From Candidatus Kapaibacterium sp. (GTDB lineage Bacteria; Bacteroidota; Ignavibacteria; Kapaibacteriales; UBA4661), in NCBI GenBank assembly GCA_004292595.1, contig RDXM01000089.1:1-60313 (forward strand): a stretch of DNA of 60,313 nt. Reading direction: 5' to 3'. Positions 27,271 to 36,195 of this stretch are shown here, in pieces. The translations under genes and the position numbers were made by a program. Under the pieces are notes generated by a model. The model was not told the DNA's origin. It ran no database searches and saw nothing but the letters and a program-made list of their open reading frames with translations. Position 1 is the first letter of the stretch, and every line of letters begins with the position of its first letter.

Positions 27271-27612
27271 ATGAACAAAGGACAGCTTGTTGATGCAATC
27301 GCATCTAGCGCAGGACTCACAAAAGTCCAGGCAGAGCGTGCACTCAGCGCAACAATTGACACCGTTTCTGAATCGCTTGCTAAAGGCGAAAACGTAGCAC
27401 TTATTGGCTTCGGAACATTCTCCGTCGCAAAACGTGCTGCTCGCAACGGTAAAAACCCACGCACGGGCGCGACAATCAAAATTGCGGCTCGCAAAGTGCC
27501 GAAATTCGCTCCAGGCAAAGGGTTGAAAGACCTTGTAAACGGTGTAAAAAAAGCAGCTCCAGCAAAAAAAGCAGCTCCAGCAAAAAAAGCAGCTCCAGCA
27601 AAGAAGAAATAA
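27271..27612 (+). CDS. HU-family DNA-binding protein with Ala-Pro-Lys tail
   Basis: HU is a small nucleoid protein that bends DNA. Residues 1-90 are a standard HU/IHF fold: [74 protein letters not shown]. After it comes a lysine-rich tail with three KKAAPA repeats ending AKKK. The tail is encoded by three copies of an 18-bp repeat, so its length could vary. HU with histone H1-like tails occurs in several bacterial groups. The gene stands alone, with its own terminator. Confidence 0.94.
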   Translation: MNKGQLVDAIASSAGLTKVQAERALSATIDTVSESLAKGENVALIGFGTFSVAKRAARNGKNPRTGATIKIAARKVPKFAPGKGLKDLVNGVKKAAPAKKAAPAKKAAPAKKK

Positions 27613-27650
27613 TTTCTTCCTTGACTGCTTCGCTTAGATGTAAAACAAGC

Positions 27651-27689
27651 AAAAAAGACCGCTTCAGATATACTGAAGCGGTCTTTTTT
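27651..27689. terminator. Bidirectional Rho-independent terminator
   Basis: AAAAAAGACCGCTTCAG, a 5-base loop and its exact complement give a 17-bp stem with an A-run on one side and a T-run on the other. It can terminate both HU (plus strand) and the histidine kinase (minus strand). The kinase stop codon lies in the distal part of the structure. Confidence 0.92.
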
Positions 27690-29817
27690 ATTCATGTTCG
27701 CTATAGGCTGCGCTCAGTGCTGGCAGCGACAGCAAGAACGTCGAACCCTCGCCAAATACGCTTTTGCAGGAAATGTCTCCGTTCATTGCTTCGGCGAGTT
27801 TTTTTGCAATCGACAGACCCAAGCCCGTTGAATGCTCGCCTCCGGTTGGTCGGGCGGAGAGGCGAGCGAATTTCCCAAAGAGCTTTTGTTTGTCTTCGGG
27901 CGTTAAGCCTTGTCCTTCGTCTTCGACCTCGAAACACACGTGGTTGTCATGTTTGCTGAGGCGAATCGTAACATTTTTTCCGTAGGGCGAATACTTGATT
28001 GCATTGGAAACAAGATTATCCGCGATTTGGAGTGTGGAGGATTTATCTGCAAAAACCATCGTGTTTTCAGGTGGTATTTCCAGCAGCATTCTGAGGTGTT
28101 TTGCCTCGGCTCGCCCGCGATAATCGTTGGCGATGTGCTGCGCAATCTCAGTTAAATCAAACGGAATCGGCGTAATGCGGACGGCTTTATTTTCAATTGC
28201 ATTGACATCAAGCAAGTTCGTTATCAGCTCAAACATTCGTCCCGATGCGGTGCGAATATCCTCAGCAAACTCTTTCACTTCGTCTGGCTTTAGGGTTTGT
28301 GCTTCTTCGCTTAACACCTTGCCAAGCATAGAAATATTCGAGAGTGGATTTTTCAAATCGTGTGCGACGATGCCCAAAAACTCATTCTTTTCGTTGTTCA
28401 ATTCCCGCAACGATTCGTTCATGCGCGACATTTCTTCATTTTTCTGCTCTACATTTTCATATGCTTCTGCTAATTCAACGTTCCGCAGACGATAAATTTC
28501 TGCATCTTGTCGCGCTCGTTCTCCTTCGAGCGTTTTCATTTGCACTTTGACAAGCTGCTGTTGTGATTTATAATTTTCGCGGCGCATCACGTTGAATTTA
28601 CCCACAAGCGCGAGCGACAGCAGGAGAACCTGCAACAGCGAACCAATCTGAATTGTGAGATTTGTCAGAGCATTGGAAGGAATCCAGCCAAAACTTTTGA
28701 GCGAATACAACACCACGCCACCAATAAAGGCAATCCACGAAATAGCAAAGTATTGTGCGGGTTCGTAGCCGTTTTTCCATTCAATTACTGCATTGATGAT
28801 AAGAAACGGCGAAATGACCATCGCTAAAAATGTAGCAGTTTTAATGCTCAGAGAATACGGCAACACCAGCGAACTCACGGAACTCAGCACCAAAAGCGGC
28901 ATAGCAACACGATATAATTTCTCAAACATTGGTGCATTTTCCTTCGACCCCAAAAATGAGCGGGCAAAAAATACCGCCCAAAACGTGGCAAAGCTCATAA
29001 AACACGGTAAACAATTATTCGCCCACCAAATGGCATCTTGCCATAAATACTGAAATGACAAGCCGTTGAGCGTAAACTGATACATGATTTGCCCAGCAAT
29101 GAAGCAAATGTAGTACAGGTAATTGATGTCGCGGATGCCGATAAAGAGGAAGAAATTGTAAATAAGCATCACCAGCATTGCGCCGTAGTACAAGCCTACA
29201 ATAAGCTGTTCGCGGCTAATAGACCGCGTTAGTGCCGACGGCGACCACATATACAGGGGAATGCTCATGGAGCTGGTTGTGCGAAAACGCACGTAATATG
29301 TGCGCTCGGACAGAGGTGCTTCCTTCAGGGAAAGAATGCAATTACGGTACTCAATTTCGCGTTGATAAAAAGGAATATGGTCGCCCGTAGTTTTACTTGT
29401 AAATCCATCGGATGTTGGTACGAACAGCGTGATAGAATCAAGCATGGGATAGGCAACTTCAATAAGCCACTCTATCGGGTATTGCTGGCGATTTGCCACC
29501 GTAAAGCGCACCCAATACGCAGAGGTCGTAAATCCAAATGACGGCGTGATGCTTGTTGAAGGCTTCCAATCAGTGCTTTGCGCACGGGCAACGTCTTGAA
29601 TGCTCATTGAGGCATCTTTGTCATGGAGAATATCAAGATACAAGCCAAGCGGCGAGCTAGAAAAAGCATTATTGCGAAGCTGCACGGTGTCCGCAGCAGC
29701 ATACACACAAAGCGCAGTGGAGGAAAACAACGAAGGAAAGAAAGAAAAGCAGCTCGTTCCTGCATGGAAGCATACAAGGACGACGCAAAAGCGAAGAATA
29801 AGAAGAAAGCGTATCAT
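27688..29817 (-). CDS. 7TM-DISM sensor histidine kinase
   Basis: The 709-residue sensor kinase has a signal peptide and an extracellular DISMED2-like domain (about 50-185) with WKPSTSITPSFGFTTSAYWVRFTVANRQ. Seven membrane helices (about 205-400), a coiled-coil linker and a kinase core follow. The core has the phosphoacceptor H486 in FLGIVAHDLKNPLSNI, N-box NLVSNAIKYSP, G1 DEGQGL, the F-box KLFGKFARL and G2 STGLGLSIAKKL. I start at ATG 29817, which gives the signal peptide; the open frame continues upstream without one. No response regulator is adjacent, so it is an orphan kinase here. The signal is unknown; DISMED2 domains are thought to bind carbohydrates. Confidence 0.9.
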   Translation of the reverse strand: MIRFLLILRFCVVLVCFHAGTSCFSFFPSLFSSTALCVYAAADTVQLRNNAFSSSPLGLYLDILHDKDASMSIQDVARAQSTDWKPSTSITPSFGFTTSAYWVRFTVANRQQYPIEWLIEVAYPMLDSITLFVPTSDGFTSKTTGDHIPFYQREIEYRNCILSLKEAPLSERTYYVRFRTTSSMSIPLYMWSPSALTRSISREQLIVGLYYGAMLVMLIYNFFLFIGIRDINYLYYICFIAGQIMYQFTLNGLSFQYLWQDAIWWANNCLPCFMSFATFWAVFFARSFLGSKENAPMFEKLYRVAMPLLVLSSVSSLVLPYSLSIKTATFLAMVISPFLIINAVIEWKNGYEPAQYFAISWIAFIGGVVLYSLKSFGWIPSNALTNLTIQIGSLLQVLLLSLALVGKFNVMRRENYKSQQQLVKVQMKTLEGERARQDAEIYRLRNVELAEAYENVEQKNEEMSRMNESLRELNNEKNEFLGIVAHDLKNPLSNISMLGKVLSEEAQTLKPDEVKEFAEDIRTASGRMFELITNLLDVNAIENKAVRITPIPFDLTEIAQHIANDYRGRAEAKHLRMLLEIPPENTMVFADKSSTLQIADNLVSNAIKYSPYGKNVTIRLSKHDNHVCFEVEDEGQGLTPEDKQKLFGKFARLSARPTGGEHSTGLGLSIAKKLAEAMNGDISCKSVFGEGSTFLLSLPALSAAYSEHE

Positions 29818-30043
29818 AATCACGAATAAATCACAGAAAAGCAATACACACACGTTGAAAGCCTGTCTGTAATTTACTGTGCGGAAATACAATTCTCTAC
29901 AAAAAAATGCACACAAAAAAAGATACTCCAAGGGCGAATCTTTCCGTATCTTTACGCACAAAAAACACGTGGAATTGTTGGGCATAATGAGACAACAATG
30001 AGACAACATTCACGCTTCTTCTCGTTAATAATATCAAGTAAGT

Positions 30044-31042
30044 ATGCGCCTTGTCAGCTATCAACATCCAAAAACATCCGATGTGCGTTTCGGTTTTCTC
30101 TTCGATGCGCAAGTGCTGGATGCCGCCAAAGGTTATGCTGCGGCGAAACCAAGTATTCATGGGCAGTTGGAAACAATGCCGTCGGATATTCTTACGTTTT
30201 TGCGTTTGGGCGAAGCAGCCCAGCACGAAGCCCACAAACTCTGTGCATGGTTTACGGCACAGCACCACGCGCCGATTGGAGCGGATGCTGCGTTTCCGCT
30301 TGATGCCGTGCAGTTGTGTTCGCCCATTCCTCGCCCTGTTTCTATGCGCGATGGCTATGCCTTTCGGCAGCACGTCGAAACGGCGCGGCGCAATCGTGGC
30401 GTGGCGTGGTGCGAGGTGTTTGATGAAATTCCGATTTTTTATTTTACCAATCACCTCAGCGTAACGGGTGCTGGCGATGTTTTTGTGGAAGATGACCACC
30501 TGAAACAGCTTGATTTTGAGCTAGAATGCGCGATTGTTCTCGGAAAATCTGGCAAAAATATTCCCGCCGAACGCGCCGATGAGTACATCTACGGCTTGAT
30601 GGTGATGAACGATTGGAGCGCACGGGTGCTGCAAATGCAGGAAATGCAGATGAATCTTGGTCCTGCCAAAGGCAAAGATTTTGCGACCTCGCTTGGACCC
30701 TGCATCGTAACGCTCGACGAGCTGCACGACCGCATCATTCCTACGCCCAAAGGCAATCACTACGACCTCGCTATGACCACGCGCATCAACGGTAACGAAG
30801 TTTCGCGGGGCAATGTAAAAGATATGGCGTGGACATTCGCACAAATCCTTGAGCGCGTCAGCTATGGCGTGGAGGTTCACGCAGGCGAGGTCATTGGAAG
30901 TGGCACTTGCGGAACGGGATGTTTGCTGGAATTAAACGGCAGCAAGGTATTCAATCCGCCGCTCTGGCTCTCGCTTGGCGACACCGTAGAATGCGAAATT
31001 GAGCAACTCGGTACATTGAAAAATCGCATCCAACACGCCTGA
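30044..31042 (+). CDS. Fumarylacetoacetate hydrolase family protein
   Basis: The 332-residue protein has the FAH fold. The metal-binding residues appear in DFELECAIVLGKSGKNI (E-x-E pattern), followed by YGLMVMNDWSARVLQMQEMQMNLGPAKGKDFATSLGPCIV and GEVIGSGTCGTGCLLEL. FAH-family enzymes cleave carbon-carbon bonds in the breakdown of tyrosine and other aromatics. The sequence LGPAKGKDFATSLGP and the length suggest a fumarylacetoacetase-like or acylpyruvase-like member. No tyrosine-degradation genes flank it, so substrate assignment is open. It diverges from the histidine kinase. Confidence 0.87.
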   Translation: MRLVSYQHPKTSDVRFGFLFDAQVLDAAKGYAAAKPSIHGQLETMPSDILTFLRLGEAAQHEAHKLCAWFTAQHHAPIGADAAFPLDAVQLCSPIPRPVSMRDGYAFRQHVETARRNRGVAWCEVFDEIPIFYFTNHLSVTGAGDVFVEDDHLKQLDFELECAIVLGKSGKNIPAERADEYIYGLMVMNDWSARVLQMQEMQMNLGPAKGKDFATSLGPCIVTLDELHDRIIPTPKGNHYDLAMTTRINGNEVSRGNVKDMAWTFAQILERVSYGVEVHAGEVIGSGTCGTGCLLELNGSKVFNPPLWLSLGDTVECEIEQLGTLKNRIQHA

Positions 31043-31062
31043 GGCAATGCGCTTCCGAGCAT

Positions 31063-31127
31063 CATTTCACGATTTCATTTCACGATTTCATTTCATTATC
31101 TCATTTCATCATCTCATTTCACCATCC
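31063..31127 (+). repeat. 13-bp tandem repeats upstream of hisG
   Basis: Five units of 13 bp lie in register: CATTTCACGATTT twice, CATTTCATTATCT, CATTTCATCATCT, CATTTCACCATCC. The array ends 17 bp before the hisG ATG and starts 20 bp after the FAH gene, so it fills almost the whole gap. Confidence 0.85.
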
Positions 31128-31144
31128 TATTTTTTCACGCTTTC

Positions 31145-32026
31145 ATGCCAGACTCAAACGCTGTACTTCGCCTCGCCATTCAAAAATCCGGTCGCTTAAC
31201 CGATGAATCCCTCGAACTCATGCAGGAATGCGGCATTGACTTCAGTAAATCTGGCGGAAAACTCAAAGCTGCCGCCTATAATTTTCCCCTCGAATTTCTC
31301 TTCCTGCGCGACGATGATATTCCCGAATATATTGCCGACGGCGTAGCAGACATCGGCATTGTGGGCGAAAACGTTATTGCCGAAGAGAATGGCAAGCTCT
31401 CCGCGCCCATAGAAATTGTTGAACGTTTGGGGTTTTCTCGGTGCCGCTTGTCGCTTGCAGTGGCGCGGGGTGTGGAGTATGGCAGCGTACAGAGCTTGCA
31501 GGGAAAGCGCATTGCTACGTCGTTTCCGAATATTTTGCAGAAATTTTTGCAGGAAAATGGCGTGAATGCTGAGATTCACGAAATTAGCGGTTCGGTCGAG
31601 ATTGCGCCTTCTATTGGGCTTGCCGATGCTATTTGCGATATTGTGAGTTCTGGCTCTACGCTGCTCAGTAACGGACTGGTGGAGGTGGAAACAATTTTTC
31701 GCTCTGAGGCGGTGCTGCTCGGTCGCCCGAATCTCTCGCCCGCAAAGCAGCGCACACTGGACAATTTGCGTTTTCGGATTCAGTCGGTCAATCGCGCCAA
31801 ACACAACAAATACATTTTGCTGAACGCACGGAATGAAGCCGTTTCTGCGATATTGAGTTTGCTTCCGGGCATGAAAAGCCCAACCGTTCTGCCTTTGGCA
31901 GAGTCTGGCTGGAGTTCTATTCATGCTGTCGTAGAGGAAGATACGTTTTGGGACATCATCGAAAAGCTCCGCGAGGCAGGTGCAGAGGGCATTTTGGTTG
32001 TGCCGATTGAAAAGATGATTGTGTGA
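31145..32026 (+). CDS. hisG: ATP phosphoribosyltransferase, long form
   Basis: HisG catalyses the first and regulated step of histidine synthesis, joining ATP and PRPP. The 293-residue protein has LRLAIQKSGRLTDESLELMQECGI, FLFLRDDDIPEYIADGVADIGIVGENVI and RIATSFPNILQKFLQENG. The PRPP-binding EIAPSIGLADAICDIVSSGSTLLSNGL and a C-terminal ACT-like regulatory domain (about 220-293, ending EGILVVPIEKMIV) follow. The C-terminal domain marks the long, histidine-inhibited form that does not need HisZ. No other his gene is in the window. Confidence 0.95.
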   Translation: MPDSNAVLRLAIQKSGRLTDESLELMQECGIDFSKSGGKLKAAAYNFPLEFLFLRDDDIPEYIADGVADIGIVGENVIAEENGKLSAPIEIVERLGFSRCRLSLAVARGVEYGSVQSLQGKRIATSFPNILQKFLQENGVNAEIHEISGSVEIAPSIGLADAICDIVSSGSTLLSNGLVEVETIFRSEAVLLGRPNLSPAKQRTLDNLRFRIQSVNRAKHNKYILLNARNEAVSAILSLLPGMKSPTVLPLAESGWSSIHAVVEEDTFWDIIEKLREAGAEGILVVPIEKMIV

Positions 32027-32060
32027 ATTGTGAACATTGTCATTGCAAAAAACACCAGCT

Positions 32061-32894
32061 ATGAAGACAAATATTTCCTCCTCAAACGCAGTATTGATGC
32101 ACCTTGCAGCATCTTCATTTGTAGCGACATTGCTTGCTGCACTTGCTGTGGCGGGCTGGTTTTCTCAGGAGCGAGAATTGGCGCGGCTTTCCGAGCAGAT
32201 CACGCTTACTGTTTTTTGTACCAATACCGCCACCAACAAGGAAATAAGCGCGTTACAGACAGAACTAGCCGTTATTCGAGGAATAGATTCTGTGCAGGTA
32301 AAAGCTGCTACTGACATCAAAAACGAGTTTGTAAGCCGCTTCGCAACAAGCCTCAGCGCGAGTTTAGGAACAAATCCTTTCCCCAATGCGCTCATTGTGC
32401 ACTTAAAACCAGATGCTCGCACGACAGACCGCATAGACACTATCGCGGCGGAGGTGCGCTCGTTGCGTGGCGTGAGCGATATTGCCTACCGTGCTGCCTT
32501 TGTGAGTTTGGTGGAAGCGCGAAGCCGTGAAGCAAGCATTATTCGTCGTGTTGCAGGCGCGGTGGTCGTTGTGGTGTTGATAATGATGCTCTGGAACGCG
32601 CTTCAAGCAGTGGATATTGTCGCAAGCGGCTTGCAGCGCGTTGCGTTGGGTGTGTGTATTGGTGCAGCGTTGGGCGGTCTTGCAGCAATTCTTCTGTATT
32701 TTGCCCTTCGCTCCTCTGTTCTCAGCCTTGATTCTGTGCGCCCTGTGAGCCTTCTTGCTGGAAGCGCGATAGTATGCGCCCTCGGCGGGATTGCCCTTGT
32801 GGTGCGAGCCGTAATCTTGGTGAAAAATACACCCGCAAGCCCAGCAATGAGCGCACCTACGGTTGATACCAGCACAGCAACACATTCTGAATAA
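32061..32894 (+). CDS. ftsX: FtsX-like cell-division ABC permease
   Basis: FtsX with FtsE forms an ABC-type complex that activates peptidoglycan hydrolases at the septum. The 277-residue protein has an N-terminal helix (LMHLAASSFVATLLAALAVAGWF). An extracytoplasmic domain follows with ITLTVFCTNTATNKEISALQTEL and NPFPNALIVHLKP. Three C-terminal helices start at IIRRVAGAVVVVVLIMMLW. The topology and the INPxP-like NPFPNAL motif fit FtsX. I start at ATG 32061; an in-frame TTG lies at 32037. ftsE is not adjacent; the gene follows hisG by 34 bp. Confidence 0.8.
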   Translation: MKTNISSSNAVLMHLAASSFVATLLAALAVAGWFSQERELARLSEQITLTVFCTNTATNKEISALQTELAVIRGIDSVQVKAATDIKNEFVSRFATSLSASLGTNPFPNALIVHLKPDARTTDRIDTIAAEVRSLRGVSDIAYRAAFVSLVEARSREASIIRRVAGAVVVVVLIMMLWNALQAVDIVASGLQRVALGVCIGAALGGLAAILLYFALRSSVLSLDSVRPVSLLAGSAIVCALGGIALVVRAVILVKNTPASPAMSAPTVDTSTATHSE

Positions 32895-32961
32895 CTATAC
32901 CAAACCCTGTGAATACCCACAAGGATTCGCATTTTTTTTTACTTTTTTCAACACAACCACT

Positions 32962-33372
32962 ATGGGAATTTTTGGAGATATTCTTGGCAAACTCGGCTTT
33001 GGCGATAAAGAAGCCGCACCAGCAGAACAAGCCGCCGCACCACAAGCCGCACCAACAGAGCAAGCACCCGCCGCACAAGCCGCACCCACCGCACCCGCAG
33101 TAGTGGCTGTTTCTGTGGTTGATGTTATGTCGAAATTGGAAGGATTAGCAGAAGCGCACAGCGAAAAATTGAACTGGAAACAGTCCATCGTTGATTTGAT
33201 GAAACTGCTTGGTTTGGAGAGCAGTTTGGGCGCACGCAAAGAGCTTGCAACCGAGCTGGGATGCCCTGAGGACAAGATGGGGGATTCTGCACAAATGAAT
33301 ATGTGGCTTCATAAAACCGTGCTTCAGAAAATAGCAGAAAATGGTGGAAATATTCCACAAGATTTGCTGTAA
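32962..33372 (+). CDS. DUF3597 domain protein
   Basis: The 136-residue protein starts GIFGDILGKLGFGD and has an Ala-Pro-Gln-rich low-complexity linker (about 17-50). Its C-terminal DUF3597 domain reads VVDVMSKLEGLAEAHSEKLNWKQSIVDLMKLLGLESSLGARKELATELGCP and ends MNMWLHKTVLQKIAENGGNIP. DUF3597 proteins contain a small helical domain of unknown role. I chose ATG 32962; the longer frame starts inside ftsX. It lies 67 bp after ftsX and is followed by a palindromic repeat. Confidence 0.85.
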   Translation: MGIFGDILGKLGFGDKEAAPAEQAAAPQAAPTEQAPAAQAAPTAPAVVAVSVVDVMSKLEGLAEAHSEKLNWKQSIVDLMKLLGLESSLGARKELATELGCPEDKMGDSAQMNMWLHKTVLQKIAENGGNIPQDLL

Positions 33373-33398
33373 TTTCAAGCGAGTAAACATCTTCAAAA

Positions 33399-33440
33399 GT
33401 AGCGCAGACATCAGGTCTGACCTCAATGTGTCTGCGCTAC
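33399..33440. repeat. Palindromic element, GTAGCGCAGACA variant
   Basis: GTAGCGCAGACA at 33399-33410 and its exact complement at 33429-33440 enclose an inner AGGTC/GACCT stem. It looks like a diverged member of the AGTGGCACAG family, located between the DUF3597 and glycosyltransferase genes. Confidence 0.75.
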
Positions 33441-33507
33441 GGAAGATGGAATGCACAGGTATCATTTTTTCGTTTGACTTTCTCCATTCTCACTCCGAAT
33501 ATCACAT

Positions 33508-35502
33508 ATGGCACCTTCGTCCAAAAAAGAACAAAAAGAACGCAAACAACGTCAGCACAATACCGTAAAAGCAGCATCATTGTTGCGCTGGCAAGTGATT
33601 GGATTAGCACTCATTTCTTTTCTGCTCTACGCGCAAACGCTTGGTTTCGGCTTGGTAATGGACGACAACATGGTGATTACCGACCACAGCGTGGTGCAGC
33701 AAGGCGTGAAGGGCATTGGAACGCTTTTAACGAAAGATTCTTTTTTCGGGTTTGATGAATTTTACGACCGCTCCAGCCAGCGTAAAACCTACCGTCCCGT
33801 GTCGTTTGTGAGTTTTGCCATCGAAAAGCAATTATGGAATAACAATCCTGCAATGGGGCATTTTGTGAATGTGGCATTGTATGTGTGTGCTGTACTGCTT
33901 GTATTCATGCTATTTCGGAGACTTTTTGCTGCGCAGTTGGCTGAAAAAAATTTTACAGAAAAAAACTTTACGTGGTTGCCGTTTTCGCTTGCGTTGCTGT
34001 TTGCCGTGCATCCCGTCCACACGTCGGCTGTGGTCAATATCAAGAGCCGTGATGAACTTTTTGCGCTACTTTTCGGCGTTGCGTCTGCGGTCTGGCTGTT
34101 TGAGTATTTGCGTTTGGAGAAGCTCCAACACTGGCTTCTGAGCCTTGCCGCCTTCGCGCTCGCGCTTTTGTCCAAAGAGAGTGCGGTGCTGCTTTTGCCC
34201 GTGATTGCTGTTCTTTTGCCGTACACATTTAGCAATGTTTCTGTGCGGAAAATTCTCCTCACAGGTGCACCATTTCTTGCTTTGACGGTACTGTTTCTTG
34301 CGGTGTGGTTTGGCGTGGTTGGGCGCGTGGAGGAAGGCTTGTTTGCGTATATTTTGCATAATCCGTTTGCAGACGCAAGTCTTGGAGAGCGCATTGCAAC
34401 AGGCTTTTTGCTCTTAGGAATGTACGCGCTGAAAGCAATATTTCCTTGGACGCTCTCGGAAGGCTACACGTATAATCAAATTCCGCTTGCCAGCTTTGGT
34501 GATATTCGCGCAATCGCAGCAATGGTGGTGATTGTAGGGCTTGTAGGTGTGAGTATTATTCGCTTAGGGCGGTCGCATCCCTTTTGGCAGCGCGTGTGTG
34601 CCTGTGCGGTGTTGGCGTTCTTTTGCACGCTGTTTTTGGCTTCCAATATGCTTGTGTATGCAGGAAGTATGCTGGGTGAGCGGTTTTTGCTTACGCCGAG
34701 TTTGTTTGTGGTGCTTGGGCTGGGATATAGCATTTTCGCGCTTTTGGGGGCGGAATCGCCGCGTTTTCGTCAAAGTACTGCTCTCAGCGTAATTTTCCTT
34801 CTCGCCAGCGTGTACGCGCTTCGTGGGCTGATGCGCTTGCCAGACTGGTCATCGGACGAAAAACTGCTCCGCGCTGACCATCGCTCTACGCCACAAAGCA
34901 TGATGACGGCTCGCAACTACGCATCGCAGATTGTCTTGAGGGCAGGACGCTCAAAAAATCCAGCCGAACAAAGTATGTTGTTGGATGAAGCAGAAATCGT
35001 GATTTCACGCGCTTTAGCGATTGATTCCACCGCCGATGCCTCCTTGTACGATTTGCAAGCTCTCTGCGCTTTGCAACGCAAGGATTTCGACCGCGCCTTT
35101 GCCGCTGAAGAACGAGCAATGATGCTGGATTCCACGACACGTCGCGCCATTCACCGCAAACCAATTTTTCGGAATAATCTTGCATCGGCATTCGTTTCGC
35201 GGGCTGCGCGGCGCATCAATGCTGAGAATGCCGATAGCACCCGTGCAGGCATTTACGACCTCCGAGCCGCATTGCAGCTTAATCCGAAGAGCGAAACGGC
35301 GTATTTGAATCTTGGAATGATTTTCGGAAAGCAGCAGCAGCTAGATTCGGCTTTAACATATTTCCAAGCCGCTTACCGCGTTAATCCTCAGTCCGAACTT
35401 GCCCAACGTTATATTTACGCAATTCAGCAAGCAAAATTGGAAGAGCAAGGAAAAGCAGAACAGCAGCAAAGTCAAGGTTCCGTGCCGCCCGCAGGGTTTT
35501 AG
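33508..35502 (+). CDS. GT-C membrane glycosyltransferase with C-terminal TPRs
   Basis: The 664-residue protein resembles TMTC/PMT-like GT-C glycosyltransferases, which use lipid-linked sugars. After a basic start and the first helix (LLRWQVIGLALISFLLYAQTL) comes the catalytic acidic pair in LGFGLVMDDNMVITDH. RKTYRPVSFVSFAIEKQL and PVHTSAVVNIKSRDELFALLF follow, characteristic of this family. About 10-12 membrane helices run to residue 440. The C-terminal 200 residues carry TPR units (ISRALAIDSTADASLYDLQALCALQRKDFDRAFAAEERAM and LNPKSETAYLNLGMIFGKQQQLDSALTYFQAAYRVNP). Acceptor and donor are unknown. A short hairpin (35510-35534) follows the stop codon. Confidence 0.8.
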   Translation: MAPSSKKEQKERKQRQHNTVKAASLLRWQVIGLALISFLLYAQTLGFGLVMDDNMVITDHSVVQQGVKGIGTLLTKDSFFGFDEFYDRSSQRKTYRPVSFVSFAIEKQLWNNNPAMGHFVNVALYVCAVLLVFMLFRRLFAAQLAEKNFTEKNFTWLPFSLALLFAVHPVHTSAVVNIKSRDELFALLFGVASAVWLFEYLRLEKLQHWLLSLAAFALALLSKESAVLLLPVIAVLLPYTFSNVSVRKILLTGAPFLALTVLFLAVWFGVVGRVEEGLFAYILHNPFADASLGERIATGFLLLGMYALKAIFPWTLSEGYTYNQIPLASFGDIRAIAAMVVIVGLVGVSIIRLGRSHPFWQRVCACAVLAFFCTLFLASNMLVYAGSMLGERFLLTPSLFVVLGLGYSIFALLGAESPRFRQSTALSVIFLLASVYALRGLMRLPDWSSDEKLLRADHRSTPQSMMTARNYASQIVLRAGRSKNPAEQSMLLDEAEIVISRALAIDSTADASLYDLQALCALQRKDFDRAFAAEERAMMLDSTTRRAIHRKPIFRNNLASAFVSRAARRINAENADSTRAGIYDLRAALQLNPKSETAYLNLGMIFGKQQQLDSALTYFQAAYRVNPQSELAQRYIYAIQQAKLEEQGKAEQQQSQGSVPPAGF

Positions 35503-35838
35503 TGTCAATGAGTTTTTTGCTAGGTCAAAAACTCAGTAGGGCAAAAATTCACAGATTGACGAAAATATTTTAAATCTCGCTTTAAAGTTTCCTTCCGCTT
35601 GAGTAACTTGAGAAGTGAATATCAGTTCATTTTCAAGGTGTATGGTAGGAAAGCCACGCATAATGTTTTTAATACATCATGCGTAAGTCGAAAAAATTAA
35701 AAATGTTACGTTGCTGTTTCCCCGCTCTGTTCATGCTGAGTGTATTGCGACATCGCAGAAACGTCTGACGCAAAACTGCGAAAAAATGCAAACCACCACC
35801 ACGATAACCTTTTACAGACTAAATAATTAGGAAGCTGT
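35503..35838. other. Leader region of the respiratory block
   Basis: The 336 bp contain a hairpin GAGTTTTT/AAAAACTC (35510-35534), a possible weak terminator for the glycosyltransferase gene. A second stem, ACGCATAATG/CATCATGCGT, is at 35656-35684 with one mismatch. I see no ORF or RNA gene. The promoter for nuoA and possibly the whole respiratory block should lie here, but I cannot point to a convincing -10/-35 pair. Confidence 0.5.
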
Positions 35839-36195
35839 ATGCTTGAATCGTACTTCCCGATACTCGGAACTATCATCATGGGAATAGTGTTTGGTATAGC
35901 AATGATGAAGTTGCATGAATGGGTTGGACCCCGCCGACAAAACAAAGAAAAACTCAGTACCTACGAAAGCGGCATGGAGCCTGTTACCTCCGTGAAGGAG
36001 CGTCATACGGTAAAGTTTTATCTCGTGGCGATGCTCTTCATTCTCTTCGATATTGAAATTGTGTTTATGTATCCGTGGGCAGTACAATTTAAGCAGCTAG
36101 GCGCACAGGCACTTGTGGCGATGATTCTGTTTATGGTGTTGCTGTTTGCAGGATTTATCTATGTTGTTAAAAAAGGAGCCTTAAAATGGGACTAA
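35839..36195 (+). CDS. nuoA: NADH-quinone oxidoreductase subunit A
   Basis: NuoA is a small membrane subunit of complex I. The 118-residue protein has three helices and the conserved loop [41 protein letters not shown], including the ESGxxP and FDxE motifs. The stop overlaps nuoB by 10 bp. Only nuoA and nuoB are present here; the other complex I genes must lie elsewhere. Confidence 0.95.
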   Translation: MLESYFPILGTIIMGIVFGIAMMKLHEWVGPRRQNKEKLSTYESGMEPVTSVKERHTVKFYLVAMLFILFDIEIVFMYPWAVQFKQLGAQALVAMILFMVLLFAGFIYVVKKGALKWD

